64,000 nt of DNA from Psychrobacter sp. (GCA_018260445.1 JAGLBE010000004.1:62001-126000), one strand, 5' to 3'; shown: positions 27,533-36,167, counted from the first letter of the stretch. The notes: a model not told the origin generated them from the sequence alone. Made by a program: numbers and translations.

Positions 27533-29002
27533 ATGACAAATCCCGAAAATGTAGACGCTAACGAAGCTGAGCGCCTAGACCATCTAGACCAACCAGACCA
27601 ACCAGACAATAGCGTTCCAGACAGTAGCAGTAATAATAGTATAGATAGTAGCACTATTGACAGTGGCGACACTATTGACAGTAGCAATAATAACAATAGT
27701 ATCGATAGTAGCACTATTGACAGTAGCGACACTATTGACACTATTGTCAATAATACTAACAATAGCAACAACCCAAAGCATAAGACTAGCCTTCCAAACA
27801 AAGTGGCGGTTAAGCCGAATAAAAACAAAGCCACAGTGCCAACTAAGCTTAACCTTGAGGACCCCCTCTATCCAAAACATCTAGAGCAAACCCGCTTATT
27901 TACGGACGAGTCGAGGTTAGACACGGCAGCAGCTCGCAATCTGTTATCGAGCAATATGCGGGTGTACGACCCAGATGCCGAGCGGGTAGAAGATTTTGAA
28001 CGCTCTGGGGTCAATGAGATTGTCAACTGTTGTGCGTATTCGCGTAAATCCGGTCACTTTATCGAAAAACTTGGCTTAGAGTCGGTCAGTAAAACCTTAG
28101 CGCATAAAGACCGATTTATATGGCTTGGGCTGTATGACCCCAGCATCGAGACTATTAAAACTGTTCAAAAAGCGTTTGATTTACATGAATTGGCGTTAGA
28201 GGATGCCTTTGCCGAACATCAGCGGGCTAAAGTGGAAAGCTATGGCGATGAGACGGTGTTTGTGGTGGTACGCACCGCCTTTTTAGCGCAAAACCATATT
28301 CATTATGGCACTACCGCTATGTTTATGGGCGGCAACTATATTATTGCCATTCGTACTGGGGTGTCGGCGTCCTATGCACCGGTGCGCGCTTATTGCCATC
28401 AACGCCCCGATAAAATGCGCATGGGGCCGGTGTTTGTGCTGCATGCCATTTTAGATTATGTGGTCGATAGCTACTTGCCGATTACCGAAAGTTTGGGCGA
28501 ATATTTACGCGAACAAGAGCGCAATATTTTCTCTCATGAGTTTAGCAAATCGACGCTCAAAAGCTTGTACATGTTAAAGTCGCAGTTGGTGCATATGCGG
28601 GCAGTGATGCTACCTGTGCAAGATATTTGTAATTTCTTTATCAATCATAAAAAAAATGAGTTGGTTTCATCCTTTCCCAATGCTGCCAAACCATATTTTC
28701 GCGATGTTAATGACCATCTGTTGCGGGCACTAGATGCTGTCAACGGTCTAAACGAGATGCTCAGTGTGGCGATGGACACCTATATGGCGATTGTCAATAT
28801 GGGACAGAACGAGGTGGTACGTAAACTTGCGGCTTGGGCGGGCATTTTAGCGGTGCCAACTGCGGTGGCGGGCATCTATGGCATGAACTTTGATTTTATG
28901 CCAGAGCTGCATATCAAATATGCCTATTTTATTGTACTCGGGCTTATTTTGGGCACTTGTATGATGTTGTACCGCAAGTTTCAAAAATCGGGCTGGCTGT
29001 AG
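27533..29002 (+). CDS. corA: CorA-type magnesium/divalent cation transporter
   Basis: Inner-membrane divalent-cation channel. The C-terminal two-helix membrane part carries the signature YGMNFDFMPEL between helices 1 and 2 (about residues 455-465). The large cytoplasmic domain has the CorA pattern LHELALEDAFAEHQRAKVE. The first 100 residues are an unusual tail with repeats of SSTIDS and DTIDS, encoded by imperfect DNA repeats at about 27620-27760. The strong ribosome binding site GGGGAGG five bases before the ATG at 27533 decides the start; an upstream ATG at 27500 has none. It has about 489 residues, against 316 in E. coli, because of the tail. Confidence 0.9.
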   Translation: MTNPENVDANEAERLDHLDQPDQPDNSVPDSSSNNSIDSSTIDSGDTIDSSNNNNSIDSSTIDSSDTIDTIVNNTNNSNNPKHKTSLPNKVAVKPNKNKATVPTKLNLEDPLYPKHLEQTRLFTDESRLDTAAARNLLSSNMRVYDPDAERVEDFERSGVNEIVNCCAYSRKSGHFIEKLGLESVSKTLAHKDRFIWLGLYDPSIETIKTVQKAFDLHELALEDAFAEHQRAKVESYGDETVFVVVRTAFLAQNHIHYGTTAMFMGGNYIIAIRTGVSASYAPVRAYCHQRPDKMRMGPVFVLHAILDYVVDSYLPITESLGEYLREQERNIFSHEFSKSTLKSLYMLKSQLVHMRAVMLPVQDICNFFINHKKNELVSSFPNAAKPYFRDVNDHLLRALDAVNGLNEMLSVAMDTYMAIVNMGQNEVVRKLAAWAGILAVPTAVAGIYGMNFDFMPELHIKYAYFIVLGLILGTCMMLYRKFQKSGWL

Positions 29003-29041
29003 TGTAGCAGTGTCACAACAACGCGCTACTGCCTCAAATGA

Positions 29042-29497
29042 CTACTGCTTAAGCCTATCCATTTTGCGCTTTTGCACATTGTCTTCGGGGCGACCAAACT
29101 GGTTTGCCGTCCAGGTGAGTAGCACAATGGCCATACTAAGTACAAATATAGACACGGTAATGGTTAAGAGTAGCCATAGATGATAAGTGTCTGATACTGC
29201 TTGCACATCAATGACCAAATGGCGGGATAAAGCGGTAATAGCGATATAAATCAAAAACTGCACCGGTAGCCGGTGGGTTTTAAAATAAATACCCGTCATT
29301 GCCAATAGTTCAAGGTAGATAAATAACATCAAAATATCTTTTAGATCAGCGCTGCCCTTTTGCACAATGGTCACAAACTCGCCGTAACCTGCCCAAACAA
29401 TCACCACACCAATACAAAATAGCGCCACTAAATGGCCGATATCCACCAGCATCTCACCCAAACTCTGTATCTTCTCGTTCCATATGTCAGCTTTCAT
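29042..29497 (-). CDS. psiE: PsiE family protein
   Basis: Inner-membrane protein of the phosphate-starvation-inducible PsiE family; its biochemical role is unknown. Four hydrophobic segments are visible (about residues 17-38, 52-68, 77-92 and 106-128). The family segment DLKDILMLFIYLELLAM and the basic loop YFKTHRLPVQFLIY are well conserved. The 151-residue length fits the family. It converges with corA, with only 39 bases between the stops. Confidence 0.85.
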   Translation of the reverse strand: MKADIWNEKIQSLGEMLVDIGHLVALFCIGVVIVWAGYGEFVTIVQKGSADLKDILMLFIYLELLAMTGIYFKTHRLPVQFLIYIAITALSRHLVIDVQAVSDTYHLWLLLTITVSIFVLSMAIVLLTWTANQFGRPEDNVQKRKMDRLKQ

Positions 29498-29659
29498 AAT
29501 ACGCCAAACCTTATATAAAGGGTTTCAGTGGGGTGTTGTTGTCTGTTGTGCGGTGTGAGAGTGGGTTATAGGGTTATAGATGATGATGATCAATGACATA
29601 GTATTATTGGTAAAAATCGACTCATAAAAAGTCGTCAAGAACGGCCATAGCAGCCGTTG

Positions 29660-30514
29660 TTAAACCGAGCTATATTTTTCGGCTGCTTCGACCGTTTGCC
29701 GAATCAGCGTATTGATGGTCATTGGCCCCACCCCGCCCGGTACAGGGGTGTAAGCGGCGGCTATTGATTCAATGCCATCGAGCTCGATATCGCCCACACC
29801 GCCCTCTTTAGTGGGATGAAACCCAGCATCGACCACCACGGCACCCTGTTTAATCCATGCTTTTTTAACCAGCTCTGGCACACCAGCTGCGCCCACAACA
29901 ATATCGGCTTGACCAACATGCTCGGGCAAGTTTTGGGTTTTAGAATGGCAAATCGTCACGGTACAGTTGGCGTTTAACAGCATTTGCGCCATTGGCTTGC
30001 CCAAAATAGCGCTGCGCCCTACGACCACTGCATGCTTTCCTGCAAGTTCAATACCATAATGCTCAAGCAAATACATAATGCCCTGCGGGGTACACGACCC
30101 AAAAGCGGCCTCGCCCATGCTCATTCGCCCAAAGCCTAGCGCCGTTACCCCATCCACATCCTTGGCCAACTCAATCGCATCAAAACAGGCGCGCTCATCA
30201 ATCTGTGCAGGTACCGGATGTTGCAGCAAAATTCCGTGCACATCTGGGTTATGATTTAACTCGTTAATTTTGCTTAGCAACTCTGCAGTCGTGGTTGACT
30301 CATCCATCTCAACCCGCAGAGACTCCATGCCCACTCGTCGGCAAGCATTGCCCTTCATACGCACATAAGTGGCAGAGGCGGAATCTGCGCCTACTAAAAT
30401 GGTTGCTAAAATTGGGGTACGCCCCGTGCTCGATTTGATGGCAGCCACTCGTGAGATTAAGACTTGCTCAATTTTTTGTGCCAGTGCTTTGCCATCTAAT
30501 GTCATTGCGCTCAT
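29660..30514 (-). CDS. folD: Methylenetetrahydrofolate dehydrogenase/cyclohydrolase
   Basis: Bifunctional cytoplasmic enzyme interconverting 5,10-methylene-, methenyl- and 10-formyl-tetrahydrofolate with NADP. The active-site lysine lies near [15 protein letters not shown] (YxxxK motif). [27 protein letters not shown] and the NADP site [17 protein letters not shown] are intact, as is the C-terminal [15 protein letters not shown]. The 284 residues match the family. Single gene upstream of the tRNA-Cys locus and divergent from it. Confidence 0.96.
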   Translation of the reverse strand: MSAMTLDGKALAQKIEQVLISRVAAIKSSTGRTPILATILVGADSASATYVRMKGNACRRVGMESLRVEMDESTTTAELLSKINELNHNPDVHGILLQHPVPAQIDERACFDAIELAKDVDGVTALGFGRMSMGEAAFGSCTPQGIMYLLEHYGIELAGKHAVVVGRSAILGKPMAQMLLNANCTVTICHSKTQNLPEHVGQADIVVGAAGVPELVKKAWIKQGAVVVDAGFHPTKEGGVGDIELDGIESIAAAYTPVPGGVGPMTINTLIRQTVEAAEKYSSV

Positions 30515-30695
30515 AGTTTGCCCTATTGATACCCGATAATCAGTTAATAAGTGTGCACATTTGCAGGTTTAGTCTGTACAGCCATTAAAGGCCGTTAAAA
30601 TGGGTCTATTGTACTGAACTTGGGCTTAAAATTCAGCCTATAAGCGGCCTTACGTTTGCTTAAGTGACTAAATATTACACGATTAAAAATAGTGC

Positions 30696-30723
30696 TTGTA
30701 ATTCAACCAATTTTTGATATGAT
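30696..30723 (+). promoter_or_regulatory. Sigma-70 promoter of tRNA-Cys
   Basis: TTGTAA (30696-30701), a 16-bp spacer and TATGAT (30718-30723) end 14 bases before the tRNA. Confidence 0.6.
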
Positions 30724-30737
30724 TGTTCCCCTTAAAT

Positions 30738-30811
30738 GGCTGGGTAGCAAAGTGGTTATGCAGCGGATTGCAAATCCGTCTACGCCGGTTCGATTCCGGC
30801 CTCAGCCTCCA
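30738..30811 (+). tRNA. tRNA-Cys (anticodon GCA)
   Basis: The acceptor GGCTGGG pairs with CTCAGCC (one G-T pair) and the discriminator T is followed by an encoded CCA. The anticodon stem CGGAT/ATCCG holds the loop with GCA. GGTTCGATTCC forms the T arm. The length is 74 nt. Confidence 0.96.
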
Positions 30812-30919
30812 GATTAAGCCCTACTGAGCAATAATTAGCGTTATTTTAGGGTCTGCGGTTGTTTTAGGTGTTGACGAGCGTCGTTTTTATCTATACTATA
30901 CGCCCACTAAATTGCAGTT

Positions 30920-30942
30920 TAATAAGATACTTTATCTTATTA
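30920..30942. promoter_or_regulatory. Perfect 10-bp inverted repeat between two tRNA genes
   Basis: TAATAAGATA and TATCTTATTA are separated by CTT, forming an exact palindrome 18 bases before the downstream tRNA-Leu. It could be an operator over the tRNA promoter or an RNA processing hairpin; it has no GC-rich stem typical of a terminator. Confidence 0.5.
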
Positions 30943-30960
30943 ATTGTTGTTAAAAGTTTT

Positions 30961-31047
30961 GCCCGGATGGTGAAATTGGTAGACACAAGGGATTTAAAAT
31001 CCCTCGCTAGAAATAGTGTGCCGGTTCAAGTCCGGCTCCGGGTACCA
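30961..31047 (+). tRNA. tRNA-Leu (anticodon UAA)
   Basis: The acceptor GCCCGGA pairs with TCCGGGT (last pair allowing A-T) and the 3' ACCA is encoded. The anticodon loop TTTAAAA gives anticodon TAA for UUR leucine codons. A long variable arm of class II type (CTCGCTAGAAATAGTGTG region) and the T loop GTTCAAGTC are present. The length is 87 nt. Confidence 0.96.
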
Positions 31048-31080
31048 TCATAGCGTTCTATGCTATCTCATAGAAACCTC

Positions 31081-31104
31081 AAGCCCTTGACTATCAAGGG
31101 CTTT
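31081..31104 (+). terminator. Terminator after tRNA-Leu (UAA)
   Basis: AAGCCCTTGA and TCAAGGGCTT pair perfectly around CTA and are followed by TG then T-rich sequence. It lies about 33 bases after the tRNA. Confidence 0.75.
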
Positions 31105-31511
31105 GTTGTATCTGGCGTTCTATACTGTCCTGTATTATCTCGCTCAATCCCTGCTTATCCCTGCTTATGATGCCCACTCTGATTGCTTAGGAGTCTGGTA
31201 GATAAATATTGCAGTGCAAGCTCTTATAAAATATCAATTAAGGACTAAAAGCCGTTAAATATAGCGATGCTTGATTCGAATACTGCTCAAGTTTTGCCTA
31301 TCTAACTTTTACGCAACCAATATGACATTTGTAGATTTAAACACATGTGGTTTAATCCATCTCTATCGTTTCAAGTTCTATCGTTTCAAGCCTTACGTAA
31401 CGGACTTAAGAAAGACCTTTCACATTGTAAGCCTAAGCAAATTAAACAGCACCAACCTGTCATCTATACCTGCTATGATAAAATGCTCACTCTAACCTGA
31501 CCCAAATCATC
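31105..31511. other. Gene-free region before umuD with a direct repeat
   Basis: No supportable gene is present. Two exact copies of TCTATCGTTTCAAG (31362-31375 and 31377-31390), 15 bases apart start to start, lie about 125 bases before umuD and could be a regulator site. No LexA-type CTGT-N8-ACAG box was found. Confidence 0.45.
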
Positions 31512-31970
31512 ATGACCTCGAAGCTACTCGGCAAGCTCAATCCCGCAAGCTACCTGCCATTGCCTTACTATATTGAAAAAGTGCCAGCAGGATTTCCCTC
31601 CCCGGCCGCAGGTTACGTTGAAGCCAGTATTGACCTAAATGAGCTATGTATCAGTCATCCCAATGCCACCTTTTTGGTCAGGGCGGGCGGATTGTCTATG
31701 GTCAATGCCGGTATTTATCCAGAGGACTTACTGGTCGTCGATAGAAGCTTAGAGGCGCAGCACTGCGACATTATCGTCTGTGCGCTTGCTGGCGAGTTTA
31801 CGGTCAAAGAGCTGTGCTTAGAGCCTGTACCAAGATTAATAGCGTACAACGATGACTTTGCCGATATTCTTATCGATGACGACACCGACTTTGAAGTATT
31901 TGGCGTGGTCATTAATATCATCCGAGAAATCAAACGCGGCCGTGGGCAAAATCGTCGTCCTGACTTTTAA
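31512..31970 (+). CDS. umuD: UmuD-like S24 peptidase, translesion polymerase subunit
   Basis: Subunit of DNA polymerase V, activated by RecA-stimulated self-cleavage. The cleavage site is Ala26-Gly27 in VPAGFPSPAAGYVE (E. coli has Cys-Gly). The catalytic Ser62 is in GGLSM and Lys99 in GEFTVKEL. The 152 residues correspond to the short UmuD type without a DNA-binding domain, unlike the longer UmuDAb regulator known from Acinetobacter. umuC follows, but after 265 bp instead of the usual overlap, so the two may have separate expression signals. Confidence 0.9.
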   Translation: MTSKLLGKLNPASYLPLPYYIEKVPAGFPSPAAGYVEASIDLNELCISHPNATFLVRAGGLSMVNAGIYPEDLLVVDRSLEAQHCDIIVCALAGEFTVKELCLEPVPRLIAYNDDFADILIDDDTDFEVFGVVINIIREIKRGRGQNRRPDF

Positions 31971-32235
31971 TGGCTGATTTGTGACTCTTGCACTCACCTG
32001 TCACATCCCTTTTAGACATAGCCCCTCATTACGATAACTGTATCCACACTGCTAACGGTCTATGTCAACATTGTCATCAACCTAAAATTAAACGACATCA
32101 GTCGTCGTCTGTTTGCTGTTAACCCTATCCCTAATTGGCTAAACTTTGTTAGTCTGCAGACAACATCTGCACCCTTAAACCTATCACCTTAACCCATTGC
32201 TTATCGAGAAACCCTGATTCGATGAGGAGACTATC

Positions 32236-33549
32236 GTGTATGCCCTAGTTGACTGCAACAGCTTTTATGCCGCCTGTGAAAAGCTCTTTAGACCTGACCT
32301 AAAACACAAACCCGTTGTGGTGCTGTCTAATAATGACGGTTGTGTGGTAGCCCGCTCTAGTGAGGCCAAAGCTTTAGGCATCAAAATGGGCGTCCCTTAC
32401 TTTCAGGTAAAAGACTATTGCAAACACAATAACGTTGCCGTTTTCAGCTCCAACTATGCGCTATATGCCGATATGTCGCATCGAGTCATGAACACTATAG
32501 AGACGCTATGCCCTACGGTTGAGGTGTACTCCATTGATGAGGCTTTTTTATATCTGGCAGATTATCCGGCGGCTATGCAAGATTTAAAAGCCTATGCCAA
32601 AAGCATTAAGGAGATGATTGAGAGACACACCGGTATTGCGGTTGGGGTGGGGGTTGGTCAAACCAAAACCTTAGCTAAGCTTGCCAATCATGCCGCCAAA
32701 AAGTATCCGGCAACCAAAGGCGTCTGCGTGTTAGATAATGAGCCGTGGATACGGCGCTTAATGCAAATAACCGATATCGGCGAGGTATGGGGCGTTGGCA
32801 GTCGCTATAAAAAGCGCTTAGCGGCATTGGGGGTCACTACGGTTTATCAGTTTGCCATTTGCGAACCTGCCAAAATACGCCAGCATTTTGGCGTGGTATT
32901 AGAGCGTACTTGCTTAGAGCTTAATGGGCAGGCATGCATCGGTATTGAGACGGTTGAACCTAAAAAACAAATTGTGTCCTCACGCTCCTTCTCGCACCGA
33001 GTCACCGATCAACAAGATTTAAGCGAGGCGATATGTGGTCATGTTGCTAAAGCGGCGGTTAAGCTGCGACGCCAAAACAGTGTGTGCGGATTTTTAGATG
33101 TGTTTGCTAAAAACAGCGCCTTTAGTGAACAAGAAAAGTATGTGTCCATCTCCGGACAATATCAGTTTATTACCCCGACAGCAGATACGAGACAGATGAT
33201 GTTAGCCGCTCGTGAGGTATTGGCGAGGGTGTATAAGCGGGAGGTACGCTATGCCAAGGCGGGGGTTATCTTAGGCGGGATTTGTCAGCATGACGAGGTG
33301 CAACTCGATATGTTTGCGGCTGTGGATAGTCATGAGTGTGGCGATGGTAGCGAAAAATCAGACAAAAAAGAGGCGTTAATGGCCATCATGGATGAGTTAA
33401 ATAGTCGGTTTAGGCAAGATAGAAATCAACAACCTGCCGTGTTTATCGCCAGCGAAGGTATTAAAGATAAGCAAGGGTGGCAGATGAACCGGCAGTTGCT
33501 TAGCCCGTGTTATACGACACGGGTGACTGATTTGTTGGTGGTGAAGTAA
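32236..33549 (+). CDS. umuC: DNA polymerase V catalytic subunit UmuC
   Basis: Y-family translesion polymerase. The N-terminal metal site MYALVDCNSFYAACE (Asp6) and the palm motif YSIDEAFLYL (Asp101, Glu102) are intact. SNNDGCVVARSSEAKALGI is the finger signature. The thumb and little-finger regions reach the end with the conserved SPCYTT segment. The start is a GTG with GAGGAG six bases upstream; this gives the conserved N-terminus directly. The 437 residues are near the E. coli length of 422. It precedes an SRAP gene, together forming a DNA-damage locus. Confidence 0.94.
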   Translation: MYALVDCNSFYAACEKLFRPDLKHKPVVVLSNNDGCVVARSSEAKALGIKMGVPYFQVKDYCKHNNVAVFSSNYALYADMSHRVMNTIETLCPTVEVYSIDEAFLYLADYPAAMQDLKAYAKSIKEMIERHTGIAVGVGVGQTKTLAKLANHAAKKYPATKGVCVLDNEPWIRRLMQITDIGEVWGVGSRYKKRLAALGVTTVYQFAICEPAKIRQHFGVVLERTCLELNGQACIGIETVEPKKQIVSSRSFSHRVTDQQDLSEAICGHVAKAAVKLRRQNSVCGFLDVFAKNSAFSEQEKYVSISGQYQFITPTADTRQMMLAAREVLARVYKREVRYAKAGVILGGICQHDEVQLDMFAAVDSHECGDGSEKSDKKEALMAIMDELNSRFRQDRNQQPAVFIASEGIKDKQGWQMNRQLLSPCYTTRVTDLLVVK

Positions 33550-33615
33550 AGGATGAGATGTACTTACTTAAACCTAGTGTTGGTTTTATCTTGAATTGAT
33601 GCCGACAGCTTACGG

Positions 33616-34275
33616 CTAAAATAGCGGTGCTTGGCTTGCTTCTAATTGCCGTGGCTTTTTTAAAACAGGCTGCGCAACAAAGTCATCGCCCATAGGCTGC
33701 AAAAACTCATGGGCGTGCTTGAAATCACCCCGAAGCCATTGCATACGCTGCTTAGGTGGGATAACGACTATAGAGCGTTTCTTGGCATCCGGACGATGAA
33801 ATTGTGCCATAAAGGGATGGTTGTCGGCATTGATGGTCAACATCGACATAGAGCGGATAATATCCTCACCGATTTTGGCCACTTCATAAATAGCGGCGAC
33901 GGTAAAAGGCTGGTTGTCTTGTTGTTGTATGCCCCACCTTTGGGCTTTGCCGTTGATGTATTTGGGCTCATAAATCGTTTGTACCGGTATTAGCCCAAAC
34001 TGGCTGTTATGCCAAGCATGACGAAAGCTGGGTTTTTCATGCACAGTTTCACTTCTGGCATTGTAAGTATAGCGAGTAATACTCGTATCCTTTGCCCATT
34101 TAGGTATCATGCCAAAACGCACCTCACGCCACTGCATTTGCTCATCCTCATGGGTGGCAAATAGCAGTGGCGTATTTTGGTTTGGGTAAATGTCATCGTT
34201 AAAGTCAAAGCTTAGCTGATTGCTGGTGAACAGCTTGGCTTGATGTTTTTGAATGGGCTGGAAGTTTGAGCACAT
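33616..34275 (-). CDS. SRAP domain protein (YedK/HMCES family)
   Basis: Protects abasic sites in single-stranded DNA by forming a covalent adduct. The catalytic Cys2 becomes N-terminal after Met removal. NARSET (Asn72) and the active-site Glu in IPVQTIYEP (about Glu103) are present, as is the His of the MAQFHRP segment (about 159). The usual CLIPADGFYEW motif is diverged. The 219 residues match the family. It converges with umuC, and the placement with umuDC fits an SOS-type response. Confidence 0.9.
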   Translation of the reverse strand: MCSNFQPIQKHQAKLFTSNQLSFDFNDDIYPNQNTPLLFATHEDEQMQWREVRFGMIPKWAKDTSITRYTYNARSETVHEKPSFRHAWHNSQFGLIPVQTIYEPKYINGKAQRWGIQQQDNQPFTVAAIYEVAKIGEDIIRSMSMLTINADNHPFMAQFHRPDAKKRSIVVIPPKQRMQWLRGDFKHAHEFLQPMGDDFVAQPVLKKPRQLEASQAPLF

Positions 34276-34302
34276 AAGTTTTGTTCAATGTTAAAGGTAT
34301 GT

Positions 34303-34422
34303 TTAAGCCAGTATAGCCTCAAACATATCATCCAAATATTTAGTTTGATTGCCTACCATAAATAACACATTACGGGCTTTTAATTCGTCCTCAGACATTG
34401 ATTTATCTATCAAATTTTTCAT
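34303..34422 (-). CDS. Small unknown protein, 39 residues
   Basis: An ATG-to-TAA frame encodes MKNLIDKSMSEDELKARNVL and then continues with an acidic, helix-prone stretch to FEAILA. The composition looks protein-like and there is no competing gene in this 187-bp gap. No ribosome binding site is obvious, so it could be the remnant of a larger gene. I do not recognise a family. It is in the same direction as the 120-residue gene upstream and the SRAP gene downstream. Confidence 0.35.
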   Translation of the reverse strand: MKNLIDKSMSEDELKARNVLFMVGNQTKYLDDMFEAILA

Positions 34423-34462
34423 AGGTGTGAGTGCGAAGCGAGGCTATTTTTTTGCCAATAAC

Positions 34463-34825
34463 TTAACGTTTTTTATAAAAGCGCTGTTTATGAAAATGCT
34501 GCTGCTGATACTTTAAAATACTGCCAAAAATAGCATCATCATACGGGATAACCAACTGCTTGGGGACATCGAGTATAAAGTCGCCGGCGCTTACTCTGAG
34601 CAGCTTTGCATCTAAATGACTTATGTTAAGCCCATAATGCTTTAAATCGTCTGCCAATTCGGCGAGTATGGTCTCTTTTTCTGCCTCGCAAATTTGCGGC
34701 TTGGTGTAGCTTTGCGGCTGAATCACCACCCGGTTGTCTACCACTTCGTAATCTACCTCAGGGTTGCTATTGAGCAGCACACTGGCTTCGACCTGCGCTT
34801 TATAGCGGTCGTTGATAATCCCCAT
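34463..34825 (-). CDS. Unknown protein, 120 residues
   Basis: I do not recognise a family. The protein has no signal peptide or membrane segment. It is a soluble mix of acidic helix (CEAEKETILAELADDLKHYG) and probable strands (YEVVDNRVVIQP), ending in a basic, aromatic tail (QQHFHKQRFYKKR). The basic tail could bind nucleic acid, but this is only a guess. It lies between the SRAP gene and a secreted-protein gene interrupted by a mobile element, in a stretch of otherwise unrecognised genes. Confidence 0.6.
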   Translation of the reverse strand: MGIINDRYKAQVEASVLLNSNPEVDYEVVDNRVVIQPQSYTKPQICEAEKETILAELADDLKHYGLNISHLDAKLLRVSAGDFILDVPKQLVIPYDDAIFGSILKYQQQHFHKQRFYKKR

Positions 34826-34959
34826 ATCTCACTCCAGATATTTTAGACGTTATAACATACTTTAAACGGTATTTGTTTCGGATGCTGCTTGTTTTAAACG
34901 CCATCCGTCTTCAGTGCTAACTGGTCAACAATAAGCATTTAAAGCGCACAATCCTAGCG

Positions 34960-35361
34960 CTAATCGGTATACATATACGTAAAGGTGAGCACGTCTTTTT
35001 TAACTTTGCCATTTGGCCGACAACCGGCGCTGTAGCTTGCACGCGTGCCAGTGACAACCACCTTGGGGCCATCATACACGTTGCCACTCACGTTGTAGGG
35101 CAAGCTGTTTTGGCAATCCTTTGAAAACACCCGAGCCGTGCCATAGTATTTATCACCCGACTTTATCCCATCAAACAGCAAAGTGCCTCTCGTGACGCCT
35201 GCTCGCTGCATGGTGACGGTGGGATGCTCGTAATAAAAATAACGATGGTTGCCGTCTGCTGCCAGTCGCATCACCGAACCATTGTGATCCCAGTATGAAT
35301 CGGCAAACGCCGTAGAGGCTAAGGGTAGCAGGCATAGCACTAATAAGTTTTTAAGTATCAA
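34960..35361 (-). CDS. Secreted unknown protein, native start cut off by a MITE
   Basis: A signal peptide (LKNLLVLCLLPLASTAFA) is followed by about 110 residues with SYWDHNGSVMRL, GTLLFDGIKSGDKYYGTARVF and several cysteines; the function is unknown. No ATG precedes the signal peptide in this frame. The only start is a TTG at 35361 lying inside the end of a 102-bp element. Removing that element plus one TA restores ATG-CTT-AAA-AAC in frame, with AAAGGA six bases before the ATG (35462). From the surviving native ATG translation now stops after three codons. The gene is probably inactive or weakly read from the TTG. Confidence 0.7.
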   Translation of the reverse strand: MILKNLLVLCLLPLASTAFADSYWDHNGSVMRLAADGNHRYFYYEHPTVTMQRAGVTRGTLLFDGIKSGDKYYGTARVFSKDCQNSLPYNVSGNVYDGPKVVVTGTRASYSAGCRPNGKVKKDVLTFTYMYTD

Positions 35362-35455
35362 AACGAAATTATCTTATAATATGAAATCTTATAGTGTGGT
35401 TTAGCACAACATACCCCACAAAAATCAGATTATATTTTAAATTTGTTCTGTTACT
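35354..35455 (-). mobile_element. 102-bp MITE-like element, copy 2, inserted in a gene start
   Basis: Identical to the element at 44-145 but in reverse orientation, flanked by TA at 35352-35353 and 35456-35457. It interrupts the second codon of the secreted-protein gene at 34960. Its GATACT end faces that gene. Confidence 0.9.
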
Positions 35456-35558
35456 TAAGCATAATAAATCCTTTAATAAGTATCTAAAGACCCTACCACT
35501 TTAATAAGGACGCTAACGCTAGTCAAGTTACTGCCCATTTAATATCAACTATTTTAGT

Positions 35559-36167
35559 TTAACGACAATATTTTCTAATTTCAGATTTTGTCGAGATTCC
35601 CTCAGCGCTTAGCACGTCCGTTACTTTGCAAATGTCTGCATCGCAATTAAAAGTGTAATCTTTATAAATGTCAAACTCATGACTGTCGACATCTTTATTA
35701 TAAGGGTCGGTGATCATGCTGGCCCTGACGTTGCCATTTTTCAGCACTCTATAATCTACTTCAATAATGTCTTTAACGTCCAAATCTTGTGTCGGCAACA
35801 AATTTAATTCCCACCCTACCTCATCACAGTCCGATATACCATTATCATACATTTGCTCGTCCGTTGAGGCTTTTGCCGTGGCAAGCTCCCTGGCACTTTG
35901 TAAATCTCTTTCGCCATATTTGTCAAAAATAGTGGGCAGATCGTTACCCGCTTGCAGGTCGTCATACATTGAGCGTACTGTTTTAATTTTTAGGTCGTCT
36001 TTACCCAGCCTAACTAGATGGCCATCATTAGCCTCAGCTGCACTGGCATGATTCGCTGCTACTTTCGCAGACGCTTGCTCATAGGCAAGCGGCGCTTGAT
36101 TGGTGCTGTTGTCGCACCCTATTAATATCCAGCATAGCGTTACACTGGCTAACATTAAACGTTTCAT
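35559..36167 (-). CDS. Unknown lipoprotein, 202 residues
   Basis: The signal peptide ends in a lipobox ILIGC (Cys18), so a lipid-anchored periplasmic or outer-membrane protein is expected. The mature part is acidic and soluble, with four further cysteines (CDE, CDADIC, CR) that may form disulfides. I do not recognise a family. The ribosome binding site region AGAGGGCGG lies before the ATG. A diverged fragment of this gene lies at about 37471-37535. The gene is bracketed by two identical 102-bp elements (35354-35455 and 36209-36310) in the same orientation. Confidence 0.75.
   Translation of the reverse strand: MKRLMLASVTLCWILIGCDNSTNQAPLAYEQASAKVAANHASAAEANDGHLVRLGKDDLKIKTVRSMYDDLQAGNDLPTIFDKYGERDLQSARELATAKASTDEQMYDNGISDCDEVGWELNLLPTQDLDVKDIIEVDYRVLKNGNVRASMITDPYNKDVDSHEFDIYKDYTFNCDADICKVTDVLSAEGISTKSEIRKYCR

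Noticed and set aside
30868-31053. Plus-strand frame of 61 codons
   Set aside because: Its second half is the tRNA-Leu gene read as protein.
31271-31495. Plus-strand frame of 74 codons before umuD
   Set aside because: It runs through the 14-bp direct repeat, has repeated YRFK words from that repeat and lacks a ribosome binding site.
31400-31511. LexA-type SOS box before umuD
   Set aside because: CTGT occurs near 31458 but no properly spaced ACAG follows.
35354-35455. Outward promoter inside the 102-bp element
   Set aside because: Several TATAAT-like words occur, but none has a good -35 box at 16-18 bp; promoter activity cannot be supported from sequence alone.
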